A stretch of DNA of 64,000 nucleotides, from positions 109,588,442 to 109,652,441 of the forward strand of contig CM076846.1 of assembly GCA_039519185.1 (NCBI GenBank), in the 5' to 3' direction. How positions within the stretch are numbered: position 1 is the stretch's first letter; the number at the start of each line of letters is the position of its first letter. Of the stretch, positions 25,828-37,110 are shown one piece after another. The stretch comes from Astragalus membranaceus. Lineage: Eukaryota; Streptophyta; Magnoliopsida; Fabales; Fabaceae. A program made the translations under genes and the position numbers. Under the pieces are notes generated by a model. That model had not been told where the DNA came from. It ran no database searches and was given only the letters and a program-made list of their open reading frames with translations.

Positions 25828-26275
25828 CCCGCAACCTCTGATGGGCGAGTTATCATCAGACCGAGTTCTGATAAACTGCCCCCGGAGCAAACTTTGCCAC
25901 GGGGCACGAAGCGACTTTAAATGTGTCGCAACCTCTGATGAGCGAGTTAAATTCAGATTGATTCTGATAAACTGCCCCCAGAGTCCCACGAGGTGCGAAA
26001 CGACTTTAAACGTCTCACAACCTCTGATGGGCGAGTTAAATTCAGATCGATTCTGATAAACTGCCCCCAGAGTCCCACGAGGTGAGAAGTGACTTTAAAC
26101 GTGTCACAACCTCTGATGGGCGAGTTAAGTTCAGATCGATTTTGATAAACTGCCCACAGAGTCCCACGAGATGCGAAGTGACTTTAAACGTGTCACAACC
26201 TCTAATGGCCGAGTTAAATTCAGATCGATTCTGATAAACTACCCCTAGAGTTAACATTGCCACGAGGCGGTATGA
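25828..26275. repeat. Five tandem ~89-bp units
   Basis: Each unit begins CAACCTCTGATGGGCGAGTT and includes GATAAACTGCCCCCAGAGT. Further copies of the same unit lie at about 28085-28290. The array is non-coding. Confidence 0.88.
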
Positions 26276-26629
26276 GATTATACATTCAGATGCGCAAGGC
26301 GATGACTGGCGCCCGAGGCCACCCAACGCGTGCCAGTTACAATCATAAGGAACAAGCTAGATATAGAGTAAGCCTGGATGTTTCAAAATGTGACATAAAA
26401 AATCAGGGGGCAATGACATCGAAGTCAACCCCGTTAGGGTGGTGTTTGACAATCCCCCCGTCTGGAACCTCATGGTCAAATTGAAAGATCGTGGAAATAT
26501 CAAACAGATAATGGTAAGAACAGAAGAAGCAATTCCCCTCGGCACCAAGCGAGCCCTGAAATTTCATCAAGAAGAAAAACAGGCTAAGAGACAGGATGAG
26601 CAACAAAAATAAAGCAGAGTGCCAAGCAC

Positions 26630-28920
26630 ACGTCCACGTAAGCCGACACCCAGGAAGGCGCCTGGCAGGAGGGCGCCTGACAAGGAGGGCGCTTGGCAGG
26701 AGGGCGCCAGGCAAGGAGGGCTCCCGGCAGGAGGGAGCTTGGCAAGAAGGGCGCCTGGAAAGAAGGGCGCCTGGCAGGAGGGCACCTGGCAGGAGGTGGT
26801 CTGGAAGCAAATCCTTCGCAAGGGGGCAGCCCGCACTGTGCAACAAGGCGCCCAAGGCACCCATGAGGACACCAAAACCTTGTCTCGCAAAATCTGCTCC
26901 ACGAGGAGACACTCGGCGTATAGGCGCCCAAGGCCCCCATGAGGGCGCCTGGCAGGGCGCCAAGGTCAAAGCAGGCAGCGCCCAAGAGGGCGCCAAGGCC
27001 AAAGCAGGCAGCACCCATGAAGGCGCCTGGCAGGGTGCCAAGGCTGGGGCAGGCAGCCACCATGAGGGCGCCTGGCAGTCTTTACACAGGCAGTGTCCTA
27101 CTCGACTTCATAAATCTGGTGAATCGGCGAAAATCCTTCAAGCCAAGACCATCCTCCAGAATAATCTCGGCTTGGGGGGCAACTGTTCTGGACTGGACCA
27201 AGAGGTCCATTTAGCAATTCCAAGAGGTGCATTTAGCAATGGATATGAGACCACGATGTCTTGGGTAGCAAGCGCTAAGAAAGGCGCGGAAGTCAAGCAA
27301 ATGACGAGACCATGGTCACAGACACCAGAGATACCCACCTACAAGGGTGATGTCTAGTATGCCGGCCATAACTTCATCTGTGTTTATCCGATTGAGGCGT
27401 GTAAGCATGCGTTGGAAAGCTAAGAAGCAGAGCTACAATTCTCATGTTAAGCTCGAAATCCAATTCATACGCCTCCGCACCCAGGAAGTGAAACAAGCCG
27501 ACGGCACCATGGCAAACCAGCACCCAAGGCGCCCAGGAGGGCACCAAATCCTGTTACGGAAGCAGCCAGCGTGGCACGTAAGAAAATTAAAGGATGCATG
27601 AGCATGTGAGTGCATGAACACGTAAGAAAATAAAATAGTGCACGAGTACGTGAGCAAATAACATAGTGCACGTGAAGTGATGGTGTCATTCTGCTTGCCC
27701 TCACACTCTCCTCCACTCGCCCTCACACTCTCCTATGCTCGCCCCCTAGGTGCAATGTAATCGGCCAAGAGGAAAAGAAAATGTGGTGTTGCTCGCCCAC
27801 ACTCACCACCAATCACCTCAATCAAGGCAAGTCAGCAAAAAATACCAATAGACGAGCAGGATAATTGCTGTGATCCTCTGACAAAATTAGCAGACCCGCC
27901 GACGGCACGAGCCGTAAGGGAAACCTAACCTATGAGGGCATCCTAAACGACAACGTCAAGTCAAGACCATCCCCCAAGATAATCTCGACTTGGGGGGCAA
28001 CGGTGGAACCAGGTCAATATCCACCAGAGGCACCACCGGGGATCGCCATCGAGGAGATCCCCCGACCGACGCAGGTCAATATCGAACTTTGCCATGAGGT
28101 GCGAAACGACTTTAAATGTGTCGCAACCTCTGATGAGCGAGACGTTAAATTCAGATCGATTTTGATAAACTGCCCCCAGAGTCCCAGGAGGTGTTAACTT
28201 TTCCACGAGGCACGGAGCGACTTTAAACGTGTCGCAACCTCTGATGGGCGAGTTATTATCGATTCTGATAAACTGCCCCGAGAGTTAACATTGCCATGAG
28301 GCGATATGAGATTATACATTCTGATGCGCAAGGCGATGACCAGCGCCCATGAGGGCGCCTGGCAAGGAAGCAATCAGCGCCCATGAGGGCGCTTGGCAAG
28401 GAATCAACCAGCACCCATGAGGGAGCCTGGCAAGGAAGCAACCAGCGCCCATGAGGGAGCCTGGCAAGGAAGCAACCAGCGCCCAAGCACCAAGGCAGCG
28501 CCCATGAGGGCGCCTGGCAGGGCGCCAAGACATAAGGAGGCAGCTCTCATGAGGGCGCCTGGCAGGAGGGCGCCTGGCAGAGGGCGTCTGGCTTGATGGC
28601 GCCTGACATGAGGGCGCCAGGCAGGAGGTGGTCTGGAAGCAAGTCCTTTGCAAGGGGGCAGCCAACACTGTGCAACGAGGCGTCCAAGGCACCCATGAGG
28701 GCACCCAACCTTGTACCGCAAAATCCTGCTCCACGAGGAGACACCCAGCGTACGCACGCACCGAACAAGCATCCAACAAGGCGCCCGAATCTTGCTCCAC
28801 GAGGAGACGCCCAGCGTACGCACGCACCGAACAAGCATCCAGCAAGGCGTCCAGGAGGGCCCCAACAGCAGAACGTAGCACTTGGCACAAGGCGCCCAGG
28901 AGGATGCCAACATCAGGATA
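26630..28920. repeat. GGCGCC-rich arrays and duplicated blocks in the TR-GAG interior
   Basis: Short units like GAGGGCGCCTGGCAG recur at 26640-26790, 26935-27080 and 28340-28620. Longer blocks are duplicated: 26790-26920 against 28617-28750, 27090-27206 against 29100-29216, and a piece of gag (24780-24830) against 28030-28075. Long ORFs on both strands here follow the repeat composition and are not genes. Confidence 0.85.
27166..27250 (+). repeat. Internal copy of the purine tract plus LTR start
   Basis: TTGGGGGGCAAC is followed at 27184 by TGTTCTGGACTGGACCAAGA, the exact beginning of the element's LTR, and breaks off after ~65 bp. A similar purine run without the LTR is at 27990-28000. This marks template switching or unequal exchange at the 3' end. 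Confidence 0.82.
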
Positions 28921-29573
28921 CATCACCCTAGCTTGACGCTTGGCACAAGGATTACCCCATAGGAGGCCTGAGTCATGGTCGCAACGAAGTGATATTGTAC
29001 GACCCGATAAGACAGACAGAGTAACGCATTACGGCAAAGAAAAAATTTCTCTTTTTTACTCTAGAGAGTGAAAATGATAAAACACGGTCGTGACAAAGGC
29101 AGTGTCCCACGCGACTTCACACATCCGGTAGACCGACGAAAATCCTACAAGCCAAGACCATCCTCTGGAATAATCTCGGCTTGGGGGGCAACTGTTCTGG
29201 ACTAGACCAAGAGGTCCATTTAGCAAAACCAGGGGGTGCATTTAGCAATTGGATATGGATCAGCCCAATCGATTTGGCCCATATCCACTACATACAAGCC
29301 CAACTAAAGCCACCACGCTTGGATGGTTCAGATCGATTCTGATAATCCGACGGTCCACAGGCGAGCATCGATTTCCTATAAATACCAGCTCGCATAGCCA
29401 TTTATACGGTACACACTCTTCCCTTGAAAATTCACTAACTTATTCTCATATTGATTTGAGCGTCGGAGTGGCTTTGCAGGTACCCCCCCGGGTGCTCACT
29501 GACCTCCTGCCAGGGCAGCTAGAGACCTACCAACAGCAGCCGACCAAAATACTGCTAGGTACAGAACACATCA

Positions 29574-30367
29574 GTAGACGATAAAACATCTTATTTTCTG
29601 TAAAAGGGAAAAACATCATCTTCATATCAGTTTTTTGCACCAAGAGTCGTACATTCATTGACTATATCAACCAATGCTAAAGATAGATTATCACACAACT
29701 TTACCTTGCACTGTGTCAATATTTCTAAACCGTATAAGGTCACATAGAAGAAACTGAGTTAAACAACTATACCAGAAGATGGGGCTTATACAATACAATA
29801 ATTTGAATTTATGAACGTCGCGAGATTACAGTATCTATATTTTCGTAGAGTAGGGCTGTGTGTTGTTATAAAACCTTCATGAGAATTTATGGAAAACAAG
29901 TTTTCACACGAATTATCTGGCACCAGACATTGGTCATGTTTACACTAACCGTAACAGCGTACATCTTCTAATTGTGTATTATACTGAAAGTTTGAAAAAT
30001 AGTTCCACTGGTATCAATCACGGGTTCTATGTCAATAGCGACTCACTGCTTATTTTTTTTGCTTCAAATTCAAACCCAGAATTTGGATCTGCCAGTCGAT
30101 ACTAACACCAACAAATCTATAAACAGTCCTTTTACATACAAACACCGACAAATTGGAAACATAGTGTGTATAACCGATTTAATTACAATTACATATTATA
30201 ATCTAATTCGAATTACATATTATAATCTAACACAATTACTAAACAGACTAAGACAAGCAATAAAGAGTATGAATATTACATGAAAATGGTGGATTTTAAA
30301 GCAATATTACATGAAAATGGACTATTTATTTTGTTAGGATTGGAACTACCTTCAGTTTGTATAAACG
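29574..30367. other. Non-coding part of the candidate Helitron
   Basis: AT-rich. It has no confident gene. A minus-strand stretch near 29880-29960 (reading VPDNSCENLF) could be an exon of the B3 remnant, but I cannot anchor it. Confidence 0.4.
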
Positions 30368-30382
30368 CCATTGGCAATATAT

Positions 30383-30628
30383 ATTTTTTTTAGATAAGCA
30401 ATGATTCATTAAGGGGGGCACTAGGGGTGCACCCAACCCTTACATGGATATGGGAAGGGGAGAGGCCTCATTAAAACCTCCCTGGGCCAAAACCCTTTGG
30501 GAAAAAGACCCAAGGGTTAAAGAGGCCCAACAGCAGTGCAGAAAATTCTGCAGCTGCTACGGTTTCAAGAGGCCCAACAGCAGCGCTGCAACTCCAATTC
30601 CACACCCACCCCGTCACCGTCCACGACC
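30383..30628 (-). mobile_element. Truncated non-LTR retroposon tail with 15-bp duplication
   Basis: A perfect 15-bp duplication CCATTGGCAATATAT flanks it (30368-30382 and 30629-30643). On the minus strand it ends in a short A tail (eight A). The 246-bp body has two copies of AAGAGGCCCAACAGCAG. I cannot tell whether it is a 5'-truncated LINE or a SINE. Confidence 0.75.
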
Positions 30629-30885
30629 CCATTGGCAATATATGATTAACATAGTTCTCAACTACCAAAACAATTATGCCACAATACAAAAATATTAAAG
30701 AAATCCAAGTAGAAATACAACTTCGATTATAATATAAAGAATCTATTAACCTTTTAATGTTAAAATTTCATTCAAACCAGTCTAAGTAATATAATACACA
30801 TGAAACCAACGAAGCCTGATTCAAGTCATTGTTAAAGCTCTAATGGTTAGCAAACCTGTCTATAAGAGGTTCATCGTAATCGTAC

Positions 30886-30978
30886 CTCTGTGGCGTTTTC
30901 CGCAGCCGTTTGACGAGAGGCACCGGTTGATGAGCGACGTCCGTTACGTGAGGACGACGATCCATAGTGTGTCGCCAT
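30886..30978 (-). CDS. Possible first exon of a captured gene
   Basis: Start ATG at 30978 after a CT-rich leader on the minus strand. Codons begin MATHYGSSSSRNGRRSSTGA and end at a GT donor at 30884-30885. The Ser/Arg-rich start is not diagnostic. It lies upstream, in the same direction, of the B3 exons at 23155-23712, so it may be that gene's first exon with later insertions between. Confidence 0.4.
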
Positions 30979-31255
30979 TGTTGAGATGGATGTTGCACGA
31001 ATATGTCATTTAAAGTTTCAGAATCAGATGATGGAGATATGCGGCGGCACCGATGAGATGAAGGGAGAGGAAAGTAAAGTTGAATAATGGAAGAATAGGG
31101 TTTCGACTATGGTAAGTGCAGTTAAACTGACAAGTAAAAGACGAAAGTAGCCCTACGTTATGTATATAACCCCAAAATTACCCCTGCACGGAAATAGTCC
31201 AATAAATGTTTTTTTAACTGCTAATCATCCATAATATTATATTTAGTATTTAAAA

Positions 31256-31319
31256 CTACAATGAGCGAGGGATTAATCACTGCTCTCCGTGCAGTGGATA
31301 CCCGGGTTTACCCAAAAAA
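31256..31319 (+). mobile_element. 64-bp SINE remnant with 17-bp duplication
   Basis: ATATTTAGTATTTAAAA occurs at 31239-31255 and 31320-31336. The insert ends in seven A (one shared with the duplication). The bases CCCGGGTTTA could be the remains of a tRNA-like B box. Confidence 0.75.
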
Positions 31320-31522
31320 ATATTTAGTATTTAAAAATCAATAATCATAGTAACTATTTACTAAAGTACTTTTGAAAAAAATAAACATGTTTTTACCGTT
31401 TGATATATTTTATAGACCGAGTAAAAGAAGCACTATCAGAAATTTTATAATTTTTAAAAGACTAATATGAATCCTTATTTAATTAGCATTACTGTTATTA
31501 GTATTAATAATCAATAGTGATT

Positions 31523-31732
31523 AAACAACACGTCTAGCCCAGTGGTCGGGCTACCCTGAGCTATGTAGTGGGGGTCGATCCGGTTTGCTCCCGGGTTCGA
31601 TTCCCGCCCACGTTAAAAAGGCGTGTTGGCCAGCGAAATCCTTGTCGCAAGTAGCGAGCGGAGATTAGTCCTTCGTTGAAAGCGTTGGGACACTCCGTGG
31701 GTAGCGAGCAATGGTCCTAAATCAAAAAAAAG
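31523..31732 (+). mobile_element. tRNA-derived SINE, full length
   Basis: 210 bp. A box TAGCCCAGTGG near 31535, B box GGTTCGATTCC near 31593, and an A-rich 3' end. The flanking 15-bp duplication TAATCAATAGTGATT is perfect (31508-31522 and 31733-31747). Transcribed by RNA polymerase III if active. It has no coding capacity. Confidence 0.9.
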
Positions 31733-32041
31733 TAATCAATAGTGATTGCAATCACGAATGCGTTGAGGCAATATTGGATAAAATATTATACACGTGCTAA
31801 CCTAATTAAGAATACCAAAAAAAAAATTCAATAACAACCAACATAAATTTATAATATTATTAATAAAACCACATATTCCCACAAGATCACATTCATCAAA
31901 TAACATAATCCAACATAGAAAATAAATTTAATAACAAGTTTGTAAGCCCCAAACAAGTTTATGTTGGTGTAAAAAACTCCTAAATTAATATCTAGCTGTC
32001 ATTAGGTTTTGAAAATTTTATATTAAAAGGAAATGTATACA

Positions 32042-32069
32042 CGTGCGGCGCACGGGTAATACAAACTAG
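32042..32069 (+). other. Helitron 3' terminal hairpin
   Basis: Stem CGTGC/GCACG with loop GGC, 11 bases before the terminal CTAG. This is the diagnostic rolling-circle terminator form. Confidence 0.7.
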
Positions 32070-32386
32070 TTTCTCTCAATCTTAGTTTCCTTTTAGCTAA
32101 AGTAATAACGTAATATGATGTCAACACGGCCGATTGAAATTAATAGCATGTAACATTTGTAAATTAACAAGGTTGGTCCATCACTCTTAATCCAAATAAA
32201 ATAATAGGTACGAATATTCCAAGTATAAAGTTTTGGAGAATGAGTCCTTAAGCATTTGATTAATATTAAGTTAACTACCCTTCACTATTTCAGTTATTGT
32301 TATTTTTCTGTTATAGTGGTTGTTATAGAAAGTAGTTAATCTATTAGAGAGGTTGATTCAGTTAGGTCTCTGTTAGGCTCCATGTG

Positions 32387-32509
<123 letters not shown>

Positions 32510-32538
32510 CCTCCCTCGATTTTCTTGACCTCGTCATC

Positions 32539-32935
32539 CATGGAAGATCCATTGAATCAACTCAATCCCTACTATATTCACTCTATTGATAATCCTGGTC
32601 AAGTTCTTGTTGGCAACTTTCTCTCAGAAGAGGGCCACAACTACGGCTAATGGCGTCGCGCCATGGCTTGGGCGTTGAGTTTCAAGAACAAAATAGGGTT
32701 TGTGGGTTTTCTATTCCTTCTCCTCCGGAAGACGATCACAATTTTCCTCGCTGGATCTGGACAACAACATTGCCGCATATTGGTTGCTCAGCTTGATCTC
32801 TAAATAACTCACAATTGGCATACTCTACTCCCCCATTGCTCGCGATATTTGGCTTAATCTCCACAATCACTTCTAACAGTTAAGCGGCCAGAGAATTGGC
32901 TTTAAAAAATTCTCATTGTTAGTGCATGAACCGCG
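32539..32935 (+). pseudogene. Ty1/copia gag N-terminus, degenerate
   Basis: ATG at 32539 (MEDPLNQLNPYYIHSIDNPG) runs to EEGHNYG, then a TAA, then in frame WRRAMAWALSFKNKIGFV. Further pieces (SPPEDDHNFPRWIW, LLAIFGLIS, ELALKN) match the usual order of copia gag: start, NYxxWxxAM, PPxDDPNF, and the final helix. Several stops and shifts. No zinc knuckle or pol follows, and no LTR pair was found. The sequence to 33150 is non-coding. Confidence 0.75.
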
Positions 32936-33154
32936 AGCTCAATCCAAATCAACCCGTTCAAAATCTGGTTGGTTTTGTTTGAATTTTGAAGAAAAAAACT
33001 CAAAATCTGAATCAATCCAAACGAACCCGCAAACACCTAGGAGGGCAACAAATTTGGTCAAAATCGATCCAAACCAACCTACAAACACCTAGGAGGGAGA
33101 GAGTTGCGAGCAGGGATGGCAAGAAGTTTATTATTAAGAAATCAGATAAACTTA

Positions 33155-33408
33155 GGGCGTGTTTGGGAGTTTGGAGGTGAGGGGAGAGGCGGGCATGAGA
33201 CATATAGTGCTAATTCTTTAGTGATGGAGAGAAAATGTATCCCCTCCAAATTCCCTCAAATTTGGAGTGTTTTGGAGGATCTCAAAAAATACACTAAGAG
33301 AGGCGTTTGTGGAGGCTTGAGAGATAATTTTACTCCTATCACTAAAGAAATAATACTATTAGTCGCATGCCCTCCCATCCCCTCCTCTCCAAACTCCGAA
33401 ACACACCC
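33155..33408. mobile_element. Tourist-like (PIF/Harbinger) MITE
   Basis: 254 bp with ends GGGCGTGTTTGGGAGTTTGG and CCAAACTCCGAAACACACCC, and a TTA duplication on each side (33152-33154 and 33409-33411). Inner parts are complementary too (GGCGGGCATG and CATGCCCTCC). Confidence 0.85.
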
Positions 33409-34129
33409 TTAAACTTCAATCCAAAGTTTGTCATCTGTCACATAGGCTAGCTTCCTTGCTTGCATGCCTTGGGGTGAACTAGATTGAAAATTTTGTATAT
33501 TATATAACACTACAAAAAACGGAACAGATTGCGCGGGTTTTTAAGTCCCTTAGCGGGGGTTTTAAACCCCCGCAACGTAATCTGCGGGAGTTTTAAAAAA
33601 CACCGGAGTTTCAAGTGCCGCAATCGTTTTGCGGGGGTTTTTAGAAAACGCTGGTATCATGTCTTTTAGCGGGGGTTTTAATGCGGGGGTTTTTAACCCC
33701 CACGATTAGTTGAGGTTTTTTTGAGGGGGTTATAAACCTCCTAAAATCGATTGATATGTAGGAGTTTTTTTTTTGTGGAGATTTTTTATTGCCATAGTTG
33801 ATAGGACTTTTTTGTGGAGGTTTTTATTGCCATATTATTGAGGAGTTTTTTTCGTTGTTATCATTTATAATTGAGGAGTTTTTTTTCCTCATCACATTAT
33901 CACACTTAAATTACTAGCACCCATATATTATTTATATCTTACCAAACATTCCATAAATTATATTACATAAAAAAAATTCAATAAATTTAATCGAAGGTCT
34001 CAAAATTTCATTAAAAATATAACTATCATAACAGAAAATGTATTTCAAACATTGTACATCAATTTAAAATAGCTTAAAAGAAATTTTATACTAAAAGGCA
34101 ACATAATTCCAAAATCTTAACATAATTCC

Positions 34130-34395
34130 AAAATCTTAACGGTGGCTTCAGGTAGCCTGTGCTGTACATGCAACTCTCTGCATATTTGACAAGATCCTTT
34201 GGTCGAGGTAGATGAGAAGCCAAACCTGTCAACCAAACATAGAAGACAAACTTAAGGACGGGAGGAACAAAACAAGGACAGCTTTGTCTCAATTGAACAC
34301 ATTTCATGAAACTCACCAAGTTCATATGTCTTAGCTGCCACTTTAGCAGCAATGTGAGCTATGTTTCTGATATTTGTGAATGGAGGGTAAAGAAA
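34130..34395 (-). pseudogene. Captured NADP-malic enzyme C-terminal exons
   Basis: Minus strand. Exon 34317-34390 reads PPFTNIRNIAHIAAKVAAK, TYELG, with a GT donor at 34315-34316. An 91-bp intron follows, then exon to 34225 reading GLASHLPRPKDLVKYAESCM, YSTGY. This is the very end of plant NADP-dependent malic enzyme (malate to pyruvate plus CO2, making NADPH), whose last residues normally follow the CMY-x-x-x-Y motif. Here the frame instead runs on into LKPPLRFW. The catalytic and NADP-binding parts are absent, so the piece is not functional. Confidence 0.78.
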
Positions 34396-34699
34396 TATAA
34401 ACTGCAACTAAAGAAATATAATGCAGTTAAAGAAATATAAACTGCAACTCTAGTTAATGATTCATTTAGAGATTTGAAAGTCCCAAGCTTTATCCCACTC
34501 GATTGGAAAGATAGAACCTGTATAAAACTCATAATTAACATGTAAGTATCTAGCAGGCATCATACCTTTCCGACAACATCTACCAGTCCTTTAATAATCT
34601 TACCTGGTTAGCAAATGTACAATTGTCAGTTAATATGTCACTTAAAAATCCAAGCCTTTAAAATGCTCGGGACAAATATGTATCATAATATGAACTGCT

Positions 34700-35560
34700 G
34701 GGGACTCACTGTTCGAATAGCAGAAAATGTTTCTGTTATACAATCAGACATGGATGCTTGAGCCAACTCATGTGCTTTTAAAAACAGGCAAAGTTGATCT
34801 CTTGTAGACAGCTTCAGCAAACCAAAATGAATCAACATTAGGGGAAGAAAACATAAAATTACTACTATCATGGCACACCTTTTTTCGTATTATGATGTAT
34901 TAATAATTCGAGCTATATACAATTGTCAGTTAATATAAATGAACTATTTGTGAAATAATGTAGCACCATGCCCTATCATTTGGGAAAGGAAGAATAAATG
35001 CACGAATTATTATATTTCTGCAATTTATGAGAACCATAACAGTGTTAAAGGAAAACCTAAAACAATGTGGTCATTAGTAGTTATGATAAAAAAGAAGCAA
35101 TAGAAGTTTACCAATTGAAACTGAAACTGCAATCATCAGAATACCAAGAATTGGAGCCAGTTGAGGGGATAAAGCAATGAGTATAAATATAGTTCCAGTG
35201 ACCTACAAGGAAAACAAAAAGCAGCAATGAACACATGAACGTAACAGCAAAGTGTGAACCAAATTATTCATGAATACAAACTAAATGACAATAAAAGCCA
35301 CTCCGCAAACAAAACATATTTGTGGTACAAAAGCCACTCCTAAAGTAATGAAGGAAATTCGGCCCAACAAATGAAAAATAAACGAATCATACACATGCTT
35401 AAATATGAGAAATATAAAGCTCACTTCTCATTGGTGTAGAGTTGCTTGCCTCAGATAATGCCCTGAATCCGCAATCTCTTGAAACATTCTCACCAACAAT
35501 ATTTTTAAGAGAACCCAAATCAGATGTTAACAAACCAATGAGTTCACCAACCTACAAGAG
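34700..35560 (-). pseudogene. Captured ABCB half-transporter exons (ABCB26/TAP-like)
   Basis: Three exon pieces in gene order on the minus strand. About 35445-35555: VGELIGLLTSDLGSLKNIVG, then ENVSRDCGFRAL. About 35110-35203: VTGTIFILIALSPQLAPILG. About 34712-34800: KAHELAQASMSDCITETFSA, IRT, with GT at its end. These are consecutive parts of the transmembrane region of plant type-B half ABC transporters. Sequence memory points to the plastid TAP1-like member. The nucleotide-binding domain is missing. Intervening sequence looks like original introns. No product is expected. Confidence 0.68.
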
Positions 35561-35990
35561 AAAACCCAAGAAAGTGCAATAGGTTTTGCACCTAATCGTT
35601 AGCAATCAATAAAGAAAAGAAACAAAGTAGTATGATATAGTTTAGTAAAACGAATACTTTAACTTTAAAATATATATATTAAACATTAATATCAATGAAA
35701 TGGGATTGCAAAGTGATTAAGTTACTTAAATAGATGATGAAGACTGGTAGGGAAACAATTAAGCAAAGACATGAGGACTGAATGAAAGAGGGAAGGGAGA
35801 TAAGGACAATAGAATACAAGTACAAAAATCAGGTATAAGTGACAGAAAATGGAAAAATGAAAACACCTATAGTATAAACGATTCCATATACATACCTTGT
35901 ATTTGTCAAAAAAAACTCAACCTGCATAAATAAAAAGGACACCATATGATTGAGAGACAATGATGATGTTCTACCAAAGATAAAGAGAAG

Positions 35991-35996
<6 letters not shown>

Positions 35997-36033
<37 letters not shown>
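35997..36033. repeat. (GA)n microsatellite
   Basis: About 37 bp of GA repeats within the CACTA element. The flanking 35560-36440 holds no gene that I can support. Confidence 0.95.
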
Positions 36034-36034
<1 letters not shown>

Positions 36035-36479
36035 TCAAGGCATTGGTTGTACATGTAAGTAATGATTTCTGGGTTAAATAATTTCTGTTTTAATATGCAG
36101 TATCTGGTTTAATATCTATTTTAATTTGCAGTATTTGGTTGAAACTGCTACTGATATGTTTTAGCTCTAGTAGTTTTAGTTGTTAATACTACATATATGT
36201 GTTAGTAGTTTTAGCTCTAGTAGTAGTTTTAGCATTCTATTTTTCAGTTATTGCTTTTGTATAAACTCAAGTAGCATTCTATTTTCTAGTTCAAATTGCT
36301 ATTGATATGCTTTTGTTTCGAAGCACTCATAATGAAAAGAGTAGTGAGTATAGAATCTATTGTTCTTAATGTATCTGCACAGTTATCTTGCTATAGTTGC
36401 TATTGTTTTTAATGTATCTGCACAGTTATATTGCTATAGTTGCTCTATTCTGATTTATGTTTATTATTTTGCAAGTGTG

Positions 36480-37110
36480 GCTGGTGACAACATATATGGG
36501 GTGAGACATATCACTCTAACCGGAGACAAGTACACAATTGACTTCAACATTGGAACAAGTTCCTGTAGGAGGTGGTTGCTAATAGGAATTCTTTACAGCC
36601 ATGCCGTTACATGTTGCAATCACAAGAGGATGGATCCTGAAGAACTCATTTTTAGGTACTATAGAAGGGATGCATATATTGACTGCTAGAGGTAAACTAT
36701 TTATCCTACAGATGAAGAGAATCTGTTGGAGGACACTCTCTATCCTAACATACTACCCCCACTATTGAGAAGACATCCAGGCAAACCCAAGAGGGTAAGA
36801 AGAAAGGATGTAGATGAGAAGAGGATTGATTCCCAACAAGTTACCAGGAAGGGCCTACCTAATAAAGTCACTAAGTGCAAGCAAAGTGGTCATAACAAGG
36901 CCTCATGCAAGGCACAACCACCTCCCACAACTCACACACAATCCCAAAATGCTTCCACACCGTTTGGAGAGAGTGAAAGGGTTTCAGAAGGAGACTGGTT
37001 TCAGAAGGAGACTGTCACCGTTTGGAGGAGGGTTTTGTTGAGTTTTTGCGAGAGAGTTGCTGAGTTTGTGCGAGTGTTGCTGAGGAGAAGGAGACTGGTT
37101 TTGCGGGTTT
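36480..37110 (+). pseudogene. Captured MULE transposase C-terminus (SWIM and zinc knuckle)
   Basis: Plus strand. Codons from about 36479 read VAGDNIYGVRHITLTGDKYT and IDFNIGTSSCRRWLLIGILY, S, HAVTCCNHKRMDPEEL. This is a SWIM finger with its first Cys replaced by Ser. A stop pair near 36688 follows, then NILPPLLRRHPGKPKRVRRK and a knuckle-like CKQSGHNKASC with one Cys missing. The layout copies the end of the transposase at 811-1540 but is clearly diverged. 36960-37200 is repetitive leader-like DNA (GTTTCAGAAGGAGACTG twice). Confidence 0.75.

Larger units (their letters stand above)
23907..29568 (+). mobile_element. Gag-only LTR retrotransposon (TR-GAG type, Tat-like)
   Basis: LTRs 23907-24209 (303 bp) and 29193-29568 (376 bp) begin TGTTCTGGACT and end GTACAGAACA. 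The 5-bp duplication CATCA flanks the element (23902-23906 and 29569-29573). A primer-site-like TTGGCGACCACAGTGGGA follows the left LTR, and a purine run TTGGGGGGCAAC precedes the right LTR. Only gag is coding. There is no protease, RT or integrase, so movement would need a partner. The right LTR has two extra segments (about 26 and 50 bp) not in the left. The interior from 25600 on is a mosaic of duplicated non-coding blocks. Confidence 0.9.
21470..32069 (+). mobile_element. Candidate Helitron, heavily interrupted
   Basis: The 3' end is good: a GC hairpin CGTGCGGCGCACG at 32042-32054, then CTAG at 32066-32069 before a T, the Helitron terminus. The 5' end is my guess, TCTTTATAAATATAAACC after an A at 21469. 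Inside are an RPA-like exon, B3-domain exons, a first exon at 30886-30978, an LTR element and several small retroposons. No Rep/helicase gene is seen, so it would be non-autonomous. A ~166-bp direct repeat occurs at 21785-21955 and 22346-22512. The left boundary is uncertain by hundreds of bases or more. Confidence 0.45.

Noticed and set aside
26403..28936. Several 90-250 aa Ala/Gly/Pro-rich frames
   Set aside because: Overlapping frames on both strands with no start context or family. They are by-products of the GGCGCC repeat arrays.
31523..31732. tRNA gene
   Set aside because: It has A and B boxes, but no cloverleaf I could draw, and the A tail and 15-bp duplication make it a SINE.
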